In this document: in pieces, positions 51,294 to 59,243 of the stretch
Layout: every line of letters begins with the position of its first letter
Position numbering within the stretch: the stretch's first letter is position 1
From: Rariloculus sp965263005
Lineage (GTDB): Bacteria > Pseudomonadota > Gammaproteobacteria > Steroidobacterales > Rariloculaceae
Direction: 5' to 3'
Length of the DNA: 64,000 nt
Assembly: GCF_965263005.1 (NCBI RefSeq)
Contig: NZ_OZ253579.1
Coordinates: forward strand, 682,001-746,000
Notes under the pieces: model-generated
What the model saw: only the letters and a program-made list of their open reading frames with translations
The model's database searches: none
Told to the model about the DNA's origin: nothing
Made by a program: the position numbers and the translations under genes

Positions 51294-51640
51294 AATTGTT
51301 CCTCCACGACTTCGACGAGTTCTTCGGCCTGATGAATGACCCCGACGGCGTCCTCCACATCGATCTGAATCGCGATGCCCGTGCCCGGTTTATCGTCGAA
51401 CTCGCCGACATCCGCGATGCGTTCGAGTATCCGGCGGCTCAGGTGTTCCTCCACGAGCAAGAGCAGCACATCCCTCTGGGTGGATAGCGACAGGCCGAAA
51501 AACGTTGTGTGTTTCGAAATCCCTTCACCGCGCGCGTGGCTGATCAACGTGGATCCGGTCGCGCCGCTCTCCCGAGCGGCCGTCAGGACCGCTTCGGTCT
51601 TGCTGTCGTCGACGAAGGCGATGAGGAGTTTGAAGTGCAT
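51290..51640 (-). CDS. PII-like regulatory protein of the DUF1538 operon
   Basis: A 116-residue protein with a ferredoxin-like PII layout: FKLLIAFVDDSKTEAVLTAA at the start, GATGSTLISHARGEGIS as a T-loop-like part, and VLLLLVEEHLSRRILERIAD later. The ATG at 51640 has GGAGG upstream, within the end of the transporter gene. It is not a classic GlnB: the uridylylation Tyr is absent. PII-like proteins next to transporters usually bind nucleotides and gate transport; that role is inferred here. Confidence 0.8.
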   Translation of the reverse strand: MHFKLLIAFVDDSKTEAVLTAARESGATGSTLISHARGEGISKHTTFFGLSLSTQRDVLLLLVEEHLSRRILERIADVGEFDDKPGTGIAIQIDVEDAVGVIHQAEELVEVVEEQL

Positions 51641-51641
51641 G

Positions 51642-52448
51642 TCAGTCCTCCATTGGTGGCTGTCCGTCACGACGCTGCGCGCGTCTGCGCGCTGCTCGGC
51701 GCCCCTCGAACAGTGCTGTGAGCTGCGCGTATGCGAGCACGGTCATGATCGGGAACAGGCAGGTAAGCGCAATCATTCCGAATCCGTCGAGTAACGGGCT
51801 TCGCCCCGGGATGTTGGCCGCAAGCCCAAGCCCCAAAGCCGTTACCAGCGGCACGGTGACCGTCGATGTCGTGACGCCACCGGAGTCATACGCGAGCGGA
51901 ACAAGTAGTTTCGGGGCGAACGCCGTCTGTACCAGGACGACTGCGTAGGCGGCAACGATGTACAAGTGCAACGGTGTTCCGGTGAGTATCCTGAAGCAGC
52001 CGAGCGCGACACCGAACCCGACTCCGAGCGCGACGACGACTCTGAGCCCCCAGACATGAATCGTGCCGCCGGAGACCTCGTTTGCCTTCAGGGTGACGGC
52101 CAGCAATGCGGGTTCCGCGACCGCGCTGCTGAAACCTATGGCGAACGCGAACACGAGCACCCAATAGTAGCTGTACCAGGGTTGCAGCGCTTCGGAGTCC
52201 GCGCCCGAACCGACCGCCGTCAACTGCTCGGCGATAAATCGTCCGAGCGGGAACAGCGCCCGGTCGAGCCCGAGCAGAAACAGTCCGAGTCCCACGACGA
52301 CGCATCCGAGGCCCAGGATGATGCGGGAGATATTGCTGAAACGGCGCCGCAACACGACGCCGTGAAAGAAGATCAGGAACAGCGCGATCGGCAGCACCGC
52401 GAGCGCGGTGGAGCCGATCGCCGACAGGAAGCTGACGATCAGATCCAC
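51642..52448 (-). CDS. DUF1538 membrane protein, second of a pair
   Basis: A 268-residue integral membrane protein with about seven hydrophobic segments. It contains AYDSGGVTTSTVTVPLV followed by LAANIPGRSPLLDGFGMIA, shared almost exactly with the upstream paralogue. DUF1538 proteins occur as such pairs; a pair named UmpAB was reported to act as a cation/proton antiporter, which suggests Na+ or K+/H+ exchange here. The GTG at 52448 overlaps the upstream stop region. PII-like and CBS genes follow directly. Confidence 0.83.
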   Translation of the reverse strand: MDLIVSFLSAIGSTALAVLPIALFLIFFHGVVLRRRFSNISRIILGLGCVVVGLGLFLLGLDRALFPLGRFIAEQLTAVGSGADSEALQPWYSYYWVLVFAFAIGFSSAVAEPALLAVTLKANEVSGGTIHVWGLRVVVALGVGFGVALGCFRILTGTPLHLYIVAAYAVVLVQTAFAPKLLVPLAYDSGGVTTSTVTVPLVTALGLGLAANIPGRSPLLDGFGMIALTCLFPIMTVLAYAQLTALFEGRRAARRRAQRRDGQPPMED

Positions 52449-53170
52449 GCGACGACGATCCCGAAGCCCATGACGAAGATGATCGGCGTCAACGACGCGA
52501 ACGCGATCAGGCCGAAGCCGTCGGTCATGGGATTGCGCTCGCCGATCGAGGACGCGAGTCCGACTCCGAGTGCGGCAACCAGCGGCACCGTCACGGTCGA
52601 TGTGGTGACTCCGCCGGAGTCGTAGGCGATCCCGACGATCTGTGCCGGAGCGACAAATGTGATCCCGACGACGATCGCATAACCTGCGATGATCATTTTC
52701 ACGAGCGACCAGCCCGTGATGATTCTCAGGACACCGAGGATGAGCGCGACACCTACGGCCAACGCGATGGAGAGCCTGAGCCCGAGCGCGAAGAGGGACC
52801 TGGATTCCTCGCTGTCCGTGATGAAACCCGCCAGCGCCGAGGTGTCCGCGGCTTCCCGGGCAACCGCCGTGACGGCCGGTTCCGCAATCGTGCTCCCGAA
52901 TCCCAGGAAGAACGCGAACAGTACGAGCCACGTGATGCTGCCCCGGCGCGCCAGAGCATAAGCGAGGGTTTCGCCCAGTGGGAAGAGCGCAAGCTCGAGG
53001 CCATATGTAAACAGCGTCAAGCCGAGCACGACAGCCACGACGCCGTCGATCAGAGCAGCGAGCTCACCGATGGGGCGATCGAGAACGAACTGTTGAAAAC
53101 ACAAGATCACGATCACGATCGGCAGCAGATCCCTGATACTGCCCAAAGCGATGCTGGAGAAACGGCGCAC
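52439..53170 (-). CDS. DUF1538 membrane protein, first of a pair
   Basis: A 243-residue membrane protein from a GTG, again with the AYDSGGVTTSTVTVPLV core and ASSIGERNPMTDGFGLIA. The two subunits share topology and likely form one heteromeric transporter; the conserved DSGG within a helix hairpin is the obvious candidate ion site. It starts the four-gene operon DUF1538-DUF1538-PII-like-CBS (53170 down to 50892). Confidence 0.85.
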   Translation of the reverse strand: MRRFSSIALGSIRDLLPIVIVILCFQQFVLDRPIGELAALIDGVVAVVLGLTLFTYGLELALFPLGETLAYALARRGSITWLVLFAFFLGFGSTIAEPAVTAVAREAADTSALAGFITDSEESRSLFALGLRLSIALAVGVALILGVLRIITGWSLVKMIIAGYAIVVGITFVAPAQIVGIAYDSGGVTTSTVTVPLVAALGVGLASSIGERNPMTDGFGLIAFASLTPIIFVMGFGIVVAWI

Positions 53171-53188
53171 GCGCGCCCCTAGACCGGG

Positions 53189-53314
53189 TTAGCGGTCATC
53201 GTCGTCTCCGGGGACCACGCACTGTGAGGATCGCAGCCAGGCCTCGGCCAGCCGGATCCGGTCGCCGCCAGGCACGACAGCCACTGTGAAATTCTCCGAG
53301 TCCGTCACCGTCAT
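53189..53314 (-). CDS. Possible small ORF (41 aa) upstream of the DUF1538 operon
   Basis: A 41-residue frame (TVTDSENFTVAVVPGGDRIR, LAEAWLRSSQCVV) ending 18 bases before the DUF1538 gene. The upstream codons in the same frame also look protein-like and hold cysteines (CQQTPDGSKLACV), so a longer start may exist, but it would run into the start of the divergent peptidase gene. No family recognised. Confidence 0.3.
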   Translation of the reverse strand: MTVTDSENFTVAVVPGGDRIRLAEAWLRSSQCVVPGDDDDR

Positions 53315-53418
53315 CACGCAGGCGAGTTTACTGCCGTCGGGCGTCTGTTGGCAGCCCGCGCTGCCCGCGGGTAGGATGCAGCCTGACGTCGTTGATGCAA
53401 GGAACGGGCGCCGGACCG

Positions 53419-55263
53419 ATGGATGCACAGACATACTTCGAAACACTGAATCGGGAATTCCTCGCTGTCTCCATGCCGAAGGAGGAACTGTTCTGGACCA
53501 ACTTCATGGGTACGACGGACGATCACGACGCGTTCGCGGCGGCCGAGACCGTCTATAAGACGTTTATCTCGAACCCTGACCGCATTGCGGAGCTGCGCGG
53601 ACAGATTCAGGAGGCCGAGCGGCGGCCGGCGAGCGACGAACGTGAGCACCTGCTGCACGGCTTGCGCGGATGGCTTGAATTCTTCAGGGTCAATGCGATC
53701 GAAAGCGCGGAAGCCCGCGCCATGCAAGCCGATCTGGTCCAGGACGACACGAAGCTGTTCGCGAAACGCAAGGGTCTGACGCTCCATTACGAAAACGAGG
53801 CCGGTGAGCGTACCGAAGCCTCGACGCTCGTCTTGAGGACGAACCTCGTGAGCTCCGCCGACGAGGGAGTCCGAAAGTCCTCACACGAGGCATTGCTCGA
53901 CCTTGAACGCTGGGTCGTCGACAACGGCTTCCCCGAGATGGTCAGGCGCCGCAACGCCTATGCCCGTGCGCTCGGATACCGCAACTACTTCGACTACAAG
54001 GTCAACCACGAGGAGCGGATGACGCCGGAGAGACTGTTCGAAATTCTCGACGAATTCGACCGGCAGACACGCGGCGCGCAGCAGCGCGGCTTCGAGCGAT
54101 TGGCAGCGAAACATGGCGACGGCGCGCTGGCAGCGCACAACCTGAGCTACTACATGCACGGCGATACGACGCGCGAGCTCGATCCCTATCTGCCGTTTTC
54201 GAAGAGCCTGCAGCGCTGGGTCGAATCGTTCGGCCGCATGGGCGTGGAGTTTCGGGATGCCACGCTGACGCTCGACCTGCTCGATCGCAAGGGCAAGTAC
54301 GAGAACGGGTTCATGCACGCGCCGCGCCCAGCGTGGTCCCGCGACGGCACCTGGGAGCCGGCCAGCATCAACTTCACGAGCAATGCAAACCCGGACCAGG
54401 TCGGCAGCGGGAACGATGGCCTCCTCACGTTGTTCCACGAGGGCGGCCACGCCGCGCACTTCGCGAATGTCGTACAGAACGCACCGTGCTTCAGTCAGGA
54501 GTTCCCGCCGACGTCGATGGCCTACGCGGAAACGCAATCGATGTTCTTCGACAGCCTGCTCCGCGACGGCGACTGGCTCAAGCTCTATGCCCGAAACCGC
54601 GCAGGCGAGGAGTTGCCCGATGCGCTGATCGAGCGCAAGATTCGGTCGGCACAACCCTACCGCGCCTTCTCCGAGCGTTGCCTGCTCGTCGTTCCGTACT
54701 TCGAATGGGCCGTCTACTCGCTGCCCGACACCGAGCTTACGGCTGAACGGCTCATCAAGCTCGCGCGCGCCACGGATCAAAGGATTTTCGGCCTCGACGG
54801 CGAGTCGCGCCGGCTGCTCTCGATTCCCCACCTGCTCGACCAAAGTTCCGCCTGCTGCTACCACGGCTACCTGCTTGCGGAGATGGCCGTAAATCAGACC
54901 CGCGACTGGATCAGGCGGCAGTTCGGTTACCTGACGGACAATCCGCAGGTCGGCCCGTTGCTCGCGGAGCACTACTGGCAGCCGGGCAACAGCGTGAGTC
55001 ACGAGGACACACTGCGCAGCCTGACCGGCGAGGGTTTTACGGGCCGTTATCTCGCAGAACGCTGTAATCGTTCCGTCGACGAAGCGTGGCGCGAGGCACG
55101 GCAGTCGATCGACGCGGTGCTGGTCCGCAAACAGCCACCGGTCCAGCCGCTGCGGGCGTCGATCCGCGTCGTGCACGGCGACGCGCTTCTGGCCGACAAC
55201 AGCATGTCCGATGCCGCCATGTTCGCGGCCTTCGAGGCGTGGATCGACGGGCATTACCATTAG
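53419..55263 (+). CDS. M3-family oligoendopeptidase F-like metallopeptidase
   Basis: A 614-residue cytoplasmic zinc peptidase. The gluzincin site HEGGHAAH starts at residue 340 with a third ligand Glu in MAYAETQSMFF about 30 residues on; a long helical N-terminal half and LPFSKSLQRWVES and EPASINFTSNANPDQ precede it. M3 peptidases cut short peptides. The ATG at 53419 starts a normal-length enzyme; an in-frame ATG at 53392 would add nine residues. No signal peptide. Confidence 0.88.
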   Translation: MDAQTYFETLNREFLAVSMPKEELFWTNFMGTTDDHDAFAAAETVYKTFISNPDRIAELRGQIQEAERRPASDEREHLLHGLRGWLEFFRVNAIESAEARAMQADLVQDDTKLFAKRKGLTLHYENEAGERTEASTLVLRTNLVSSADEGVRKSSHEALLDLERWVVDNGFPEMVRRRNAYARALGYRNYFDYKVNHEERMTPERLFEILDEFDRQTRGAQQRGFERLAAKHGDGALAAHNLSYYMHGDTTRELDPYLPFSKSLQRWVESFGRMGVEFRDATLTLDLLDRKGKYENGFMHAPRPAWSRDGTWEPASINFTSNANPDQVGSGNDGLLTLFHEGGHAAHFANVVQNAPCFSQEFPPTSMAYAETQSMFFDSLLRDGDWLKLYARNRAGEELPDALIERKIRSAQPYRAFSERCLLVVPYFEWAVYSLPDTELTAERLIKLARATDQRIFGLDGESRRLLSIPHLLDQSSACCYHGYLLAEMAVNQTRDWIRRQFGYLTDNPQVGPLLAEHYWQPGNSVSHEDTLRSLTGEGFTGRYLAERCNRSVDEAWREARQSIDAVLVRKQPPVQPLRASIRVVHGDALLADNSMSDAAMFAAFEAWIDGHYH

Positions 55264-55308
55264 CCTTGCAGCGAATAGCACGCACCGCGGGGCGTTGAGG
55301 CGAGCAGC

Positions 55309-55980
55309 ATGACCGATGCTAGGAAGCTCGTCCGCGCCGGCAGCGTGATGCTCGTCGTCGCCGGAATCCTCTACATCGCGCTGCCCTTCGTCCCGGGGTC
55401 GCGAGCGCTCGACCAGATCGGCACGACGAACTGGTGGATCGCGAGCTACTTGAGCACGCTCCATCACTTTGTCCTGCTGTTCGGACTATTCGCGCCGTTT
55501 ACGATCCAGCGCGAGCAGGCAGGAGGGCTCGGCCTGATCGCGTTCGTCGCTGCTACGCTCGGCAATGCGCTGGCCGGCGCCATCGGCGTCGTGCGGATCG
55601 CGGTCCTGCCGGTCATGGCCTCGAATCCCGACGGGCAGGCGGCATTGATCTGCCTGCCGTTCTACGACGCGGCCACCGAGGCCGCGCGCGGGTTCATAGC
55701 CGCGGCCTGCGAGGGCTGGAACTTCGACGTGCTCGGTGTATGGGCCGGGTCGGCATGGTTCGCACTGATATTCGGCTCGATCGCACTCGGCCTGGCCATC
55801 GTTCGCGCAAAGGTCCTGCGGCCGTGGCCAGGCGTGCTGCTCGTCATCGGCTGGCTCGGCATTCTCGCGGGGCTCGTGCTGCCGATTCCCGAACTCATCG
55901 CCGGCTTCGCGTACGCCGTCGTCGGCGCTGCTTACCTGTGGTGCGGCCTTGAGGTTTGGAGTGCGCCGCGGCCCGGATGA
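55309..55980 (+). CDS. Integral membrane protein, unknown
   Basis: A 223-residue protein with about six hydrophobic segments (VMLVVAGILYIALPFV, STLHHFVLLFGLFAPF, LGLIAFVAATLGNALAGAI, SAWFALIFGSIALGLAIV, GVLLVIGWLGILAGLVLPI, IAGFAYAVVGAAYLW). No signature identifies a transporter or enzyme. It follows the M3 peptidase by 45 bases on the same strand and may share its transcript. Confidence 0.7.
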   Translation: MTDARKLVRAGSVMLVVAGILYIALPFVPGSRALDQIGTTNWWIASYLSTLHHFVLLFGLFAPFTIQREQAGGLGLIAFVAATLGNALAGAIGVVRIAVLPVMASNPDGQAALICLPFYDAATEAARGFIAAACEGWNFDVLGVWAGSAWFALIFGSIALGLAIVRAKVLRPWPGVLLVIGWLGILAGLVLPIPELIAGFAYAVVGAAYLWCGLEVWSAPRPG

Positions 55981-56048
55981 ATGGTCGCTCATGGCGCGCG
56001 GCGCCAGCGCCGCAGCGACGCAGGATCGCCATCGCGCGTGATCGGACC

Positions 56049-56342
56049 TCAGCGTTGCTTGTCGTGCCTGAGGCGCGTCGCCGCCGCCAGCGCCGCGCCG
56101 GGTCGCGACATGGTCGGAGTGCGCTCAAGCTCGTGCCTGATCAGCCGCTCGGCCATTGCTCTGTCGCCGTGGCAGAGCCTGAGCAGTTGCGCTTCATGAT
56201 CCCAGGGGCGAAACCGCTTCGAGCGAAACGCGCTGAACAACCGGGGTGATTTCCTGACGCGGCGCTTGCGGCGCCTTAAGAACAGCACGATCAGCCCGGC
56301 GCCGACAACGAGCCCGATTGCTGTTTCAAGACCGAATGGCAT
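56049..56342 (-). CDS. Small membrane-anchored protein, unknown
   Basis: A 97-residue protein: one N-terminal transmembrane helix (TAIGLVVGAGLIVLFL) followed by a strongly basic run (RRRKRRVRK) that would keep the rest in the cytoplasm, then a helical tail with DHEAQLLRLCHGDRAMAERL. It lies 17 bases after the exchanger gene on the same strand. No family recognised. Confidence 0.6.
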   Translation of the reverse strand: MPFGLETAIGLVVGAGLIVLFLRRRKRRVRKSPRLFSAFRSKRFRPWDHEAQLLRLCHGDRAMAERLIRHELERTPTMSRPGAALAAATRLRHDKQR

Positions 56343-56359
56343 GGGGTCGATCCTCGCGC

Positions 56360-57310
56360 TCAGCCGATCGAGACGAACAGCCAGCCGATATAAGCGGCAT
56401 AGATCGTGATCAGCGCCGCGCCTTCGGGGCGTTCGATGCGCGTTTTCATGACCATGAGCGCAAGCGCGAGCAGTGATGTCGCGATCATCACGCCGAGGTC
56501 GATGAGGCCGATGCCATTGGGCGCGAGCGGCCTGACGAGCGATGTCGCACCGAGGATCAGCAGCAGGTTGAAGATGTTCGAACCGATGAGGTTGCCTGCC
56601 GCCATTTCCGGCTGGCCCCGCCGCGCGGCGACGACCGACGTCGCAAGCTCCGGCAAGCTCGTGCCGAGCGCCGCGGCCGAGAGGCCCACGACCGCCGAGG
56701 AAATGCCGAGCACGATGGCGATGTCGACGGCGGCTCCGACGAACAGGTCGCTGCCGATGACGAGCATCGCCAGACTCCCCGCCGCAAACAGCACGATGGC
56801 CATGGTCGAGGCCTCGGGTTTCGGGCGTGCGAGCGTATCGCCTACTAAGGGAACGGGATAGCGGCCCGTCTTCGCTTGCCGGACTGTCAGCGTCACGTAA
56901 GCGGCGATGGTGCCGACCAGCACGAGGCCCTCGATCCGGCCCAGTTGCCCGTCGAGCAGCAGGACCGGCACGAGTAGCGTGCTCAGGATCAGGACGCTGG
57001 TGTCACGCGGTACCAGTTGCCCCTTTAACCGCGGCCGCCCGATCAGTGCAGTAACCCCGAGCACCAACGTGATGTTGCAGATATTCGAGCCGACGACGTT
57101 GCCGACGGCGAGCCCCGGCGAATCGCGGAACGCAGCCCCAAGGCTGACCGCGAGCTCCGGAGCACTCGTGGCGAACGCGACGATGGTCAGGCCGACGACG
57201 ACCGGCGTCATACCGAAGCGTATGCCGAGTGCCGCACTCGCGCGCACCAGACCCTCGCCGCCGATCCACAGCAGCGCAAGGCCCGCGAAAAACAGCAATA
57301 CCATCGTCAT
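56360..57310 (-). CDS. Calcium/sodium antiporter (CaCA family, YrbG-like)
   Basis: A 316-residue inner-membrane exchanger with the two inverted alpha-repeats: FATSAPELAVSLGAA with GNVVGSNICNI in the first half, and LGTSLPELATSVVAA with GNLIGSNIFNLLL in the second. These carry the ion-binding Glu and Asn residues. About ten hydrophobic segments, normal length. It exchanges cations, probably Ca2+ for Na+ or H+. Two in-frame ATGs (57310, 57304) are possible starts. Confidence 0.93.
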   Translation of the reverse strand: MTMVLLFFAGLALLWIGGEGLVRASAALGIRFGMTPVVVGLTIVAFATSAPELAVSLGAAFRDSPGLAVGNVVGSNICNITLVLGVTALIGRPRLKGQLVPRDTSVLILSTLLVPVLLLDGQLGRIEGLVLVGTIAAYVTLTVRQAKTGRYPVPLVGDTLARPKPEASTMAIVLFAAGSLAMLVIGSDLFVGAAVDIAIVLGISSAVVGLSAAALGTSLPELATSVVAARRGQPEMAAGNLIGSNIFNLLLILGATSLVRPLAPNGIGLIDLGVMIATSLLALALMVMKTRIERPEGAALITIYAAYIGWLFVSIG

Positions 57311-57485
57311 TCGGGGGTCACCAGGGCGGGTCGTTGCGCGGGGATTCTATCGCCTGCGGCAACTGCTTGCCGAAGCGTGTCCGGAATGCGGCGACCCGGG
57401 CGGGCGCCTCGACGGTCTCGGTGCGACGCCGGACTCTTGCCACGGGATGCCAGGTCATGCGGTAACATCGGCACCGGAGCGCGGC

Positions 57486-59102
57486 ATGGTATACGACTAC
57501 ATCATTATCGGCGCGGGGACGGCCGGCTGCGTGCTCGCCAACCGGTTGTCGGCGGATCCGGGCGTCAGCGTGCTGCTGCTTGAGGCGGGCGGCAAGGACG
57601 ATTATTTCTGGATCGACATCCCCGTAGGTTATCTCTACACGATCGGCAATCCGCGCACGGACTGGTGCTACGAGATCAAGCCCGACCCCGGGCTCAACGG
57701 CAGGACGATCGGTTATGCGCGCGGCCGGGTGCTCGGCGGCTGTTCGTCGATCAACGCGATGATCTACATGCGCGGCCAGAGGAGCGACTACGATCACTGG
57801 GCGTCGCTCGGCAACCGCGGCTGGTCCTGGGACGACGTATTGCCCGTGTTCAAACGCTCCGAGGACTATCAGCACGGTGCCGACGAGATGCACGGCACTG
57901 GCGGCGAGCTGCGCGTCGAGGAACGCCGCGTGAACTGGGAGATCCTCGATGCCTGGCGCGACGCGGCCGAGGAATGCGGCATCCCGAAGATCCGGGAGTT
58001 CAATCGCGGCGACAATTTCGGCAACGCGTACTTCCAGGTGAACCAGCGAGGCGGCGTGCGCTGGAGCGGCGCCAAGGCTTTCCTGCACCCCGTCATGCAG
58101 CGCGCCAACCTCGACGTTTCAACGGGCGCACACGTCGAGCGCTTGCGGATCGATTCGCGCGACGGCGTCAACAGAGCCGTCGGCGTCGAGCTCATGAAGG
58201 ACGGAGCCAGGCGCAGCTTCGACGCGCGCCGCGAGGTGATCCTGGCCGCAGGCGCGATCGGTTCACCGCAGATCCTGCAGCTTTCGGGAGTGGGTCCGGG
58301 TGGATTGCTGCGTCGGCACGGCATCGATGTCGTTCACGATCTGCCCGGGGTCGGCGAGAACCTGCACGATCATCTGCAGGTGCGTATCGTCTACAAGGTT
58401 CGCAACACCGTCACGCTGAACCGGCGCGCGCGCTCGCTATGCGGCAAGCTCGCGATGGGGCTTGAATACTTCGCCTTCAGGACCGGCCCGTTGACGATGC
58501 CGCCGTCGCAGCTCGGCGCATTCGCCAGGAGCGGCCCGACGCAGGCTTCCGCTGACATGGAATGGCATGTGCAGCCGCTGTCGCTCGACAAGTTCGGCGA
58601 TCCGCTGCATCGTTTCGATGCGATTACGCCCTCGGTGTGCAATCTGCAGCCGACGAGCCGCGGCCATGTCCGTATCGAAAGCGCGGACCCTGCGGCCCAT
58701 CCCGCGATCACGCTGAACTACCTCTCGACGGAGCATGACCGGCGAGTGGCCGTTGCCGGGATCCGTTTCACCCGCCGCATCATGGGAGCGAAGGCACTGG
58801 CGCGGTTCGAGCCCGAGGAGTGGAAGCCCGGCCCCGAGCTTGAGAGTGACGATGAACTCATGCGTGCAGCCGGAGATCTCGGCACGACGATCTTTCATCC
58901 CGTCGGCACCTGCAAGATGGGCCGCGATCCGTTGGCCGTCGTCGACGACCGGCTCGCCGTGCACGGCATCGAAGGGCTGCGCGTCGTCGACGCATCGGTC
59001 ATGCCGCGGATCACTTCGGGCAACACGAATGCACCGACGGTGATGATCGCCGAGAAGGGTGCTGAGTTCATTCTCGAGGACGCGCGTACATCGTCGCAGT
59101 AA
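57486..59102 (+). CDS. GMC-family FAD-dependent oxidoreductase (choline/alcohol dehydrogenase-like)
   Basis: A 538-residue flavoprotein. YIIIGAGTAGCVLANRLS at the start binds FAD; the GMC signatures GRVLGGCSSINAMIYMRG and GAIGSPQILQLSGVGP are present. Near the end, HPVGTCKMG and TSGNTNAPTVMIAEKGA contain the catalytic His and Asn pair. No signal peptide. Substrates in the family range over choline, polyethylene glycol and other primary alcohols, so specificity is open. The frame is open far upstream but the FAD motif fixes the start. Confidence 0.92.
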   Translation: MVYDYIIIGAGTAGCVLANRLSADPGVSVLLLEAGGKDDYFWIDIPVGYLYTIGNPRTDWCYEIKPDPGLNGRTIGYARGRVLGGCSSINAMIYMRGQRSDYDHWASLGNRGWSWDDVLPVFKRSEDYQHGADEMHGTGGELRVEERRVNWEILDAWRDAAEECGIPKIREFNRGDNFGNAYFQVNQRGGVRWSGAKAFLHPVMQRANLDVSTGAHVERLRIDSRDGVNRAVGVELMKDGARRSFDARREVILAAGAIGSPQILQLSGVGPGGLLRRHGIDVVHDLPGVGENLHDHLQVRIVYKVRNTVTLNRRARSLCGKLAMGLEYFAFRTGPLTMPPSQLGAFARSGPTQASADMEWHVQPLSLDKFGDPLHRFDAITPSVCNLQPTSRGHVRIESADPAAHPAITLNYLSTEHDRRVAVAGIRFTRRIMGAKALARFEPEEWKPGPELESDDELMRAAGDLGTTIFHPVGTCKMGRDPLAVVDDRLAVHGIEGLRVVDASVMPRITSGNTNAPTVMIAEKGAEFILEDARTSSQ

Positions 59103-59243
59103 CGCCGGAGCAGGTCGCAGGCGATCTACCATCCGTAGTCTGCCAAATAACCAGGAACAACCTGAATATTTACATATCTATCGGATAGTTACGCTCAGCG
59201 CAGCGGCCGGCGGGCGCAACATCGGGGCTATTGCCGCGGGCTG

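Noticed and set aside
53881..55467. 528-codon minus-strand frame opposite the M3 peptidase
   Set aside because: Shadow frame; the plus strand has the HEGGH active site and normal family length.
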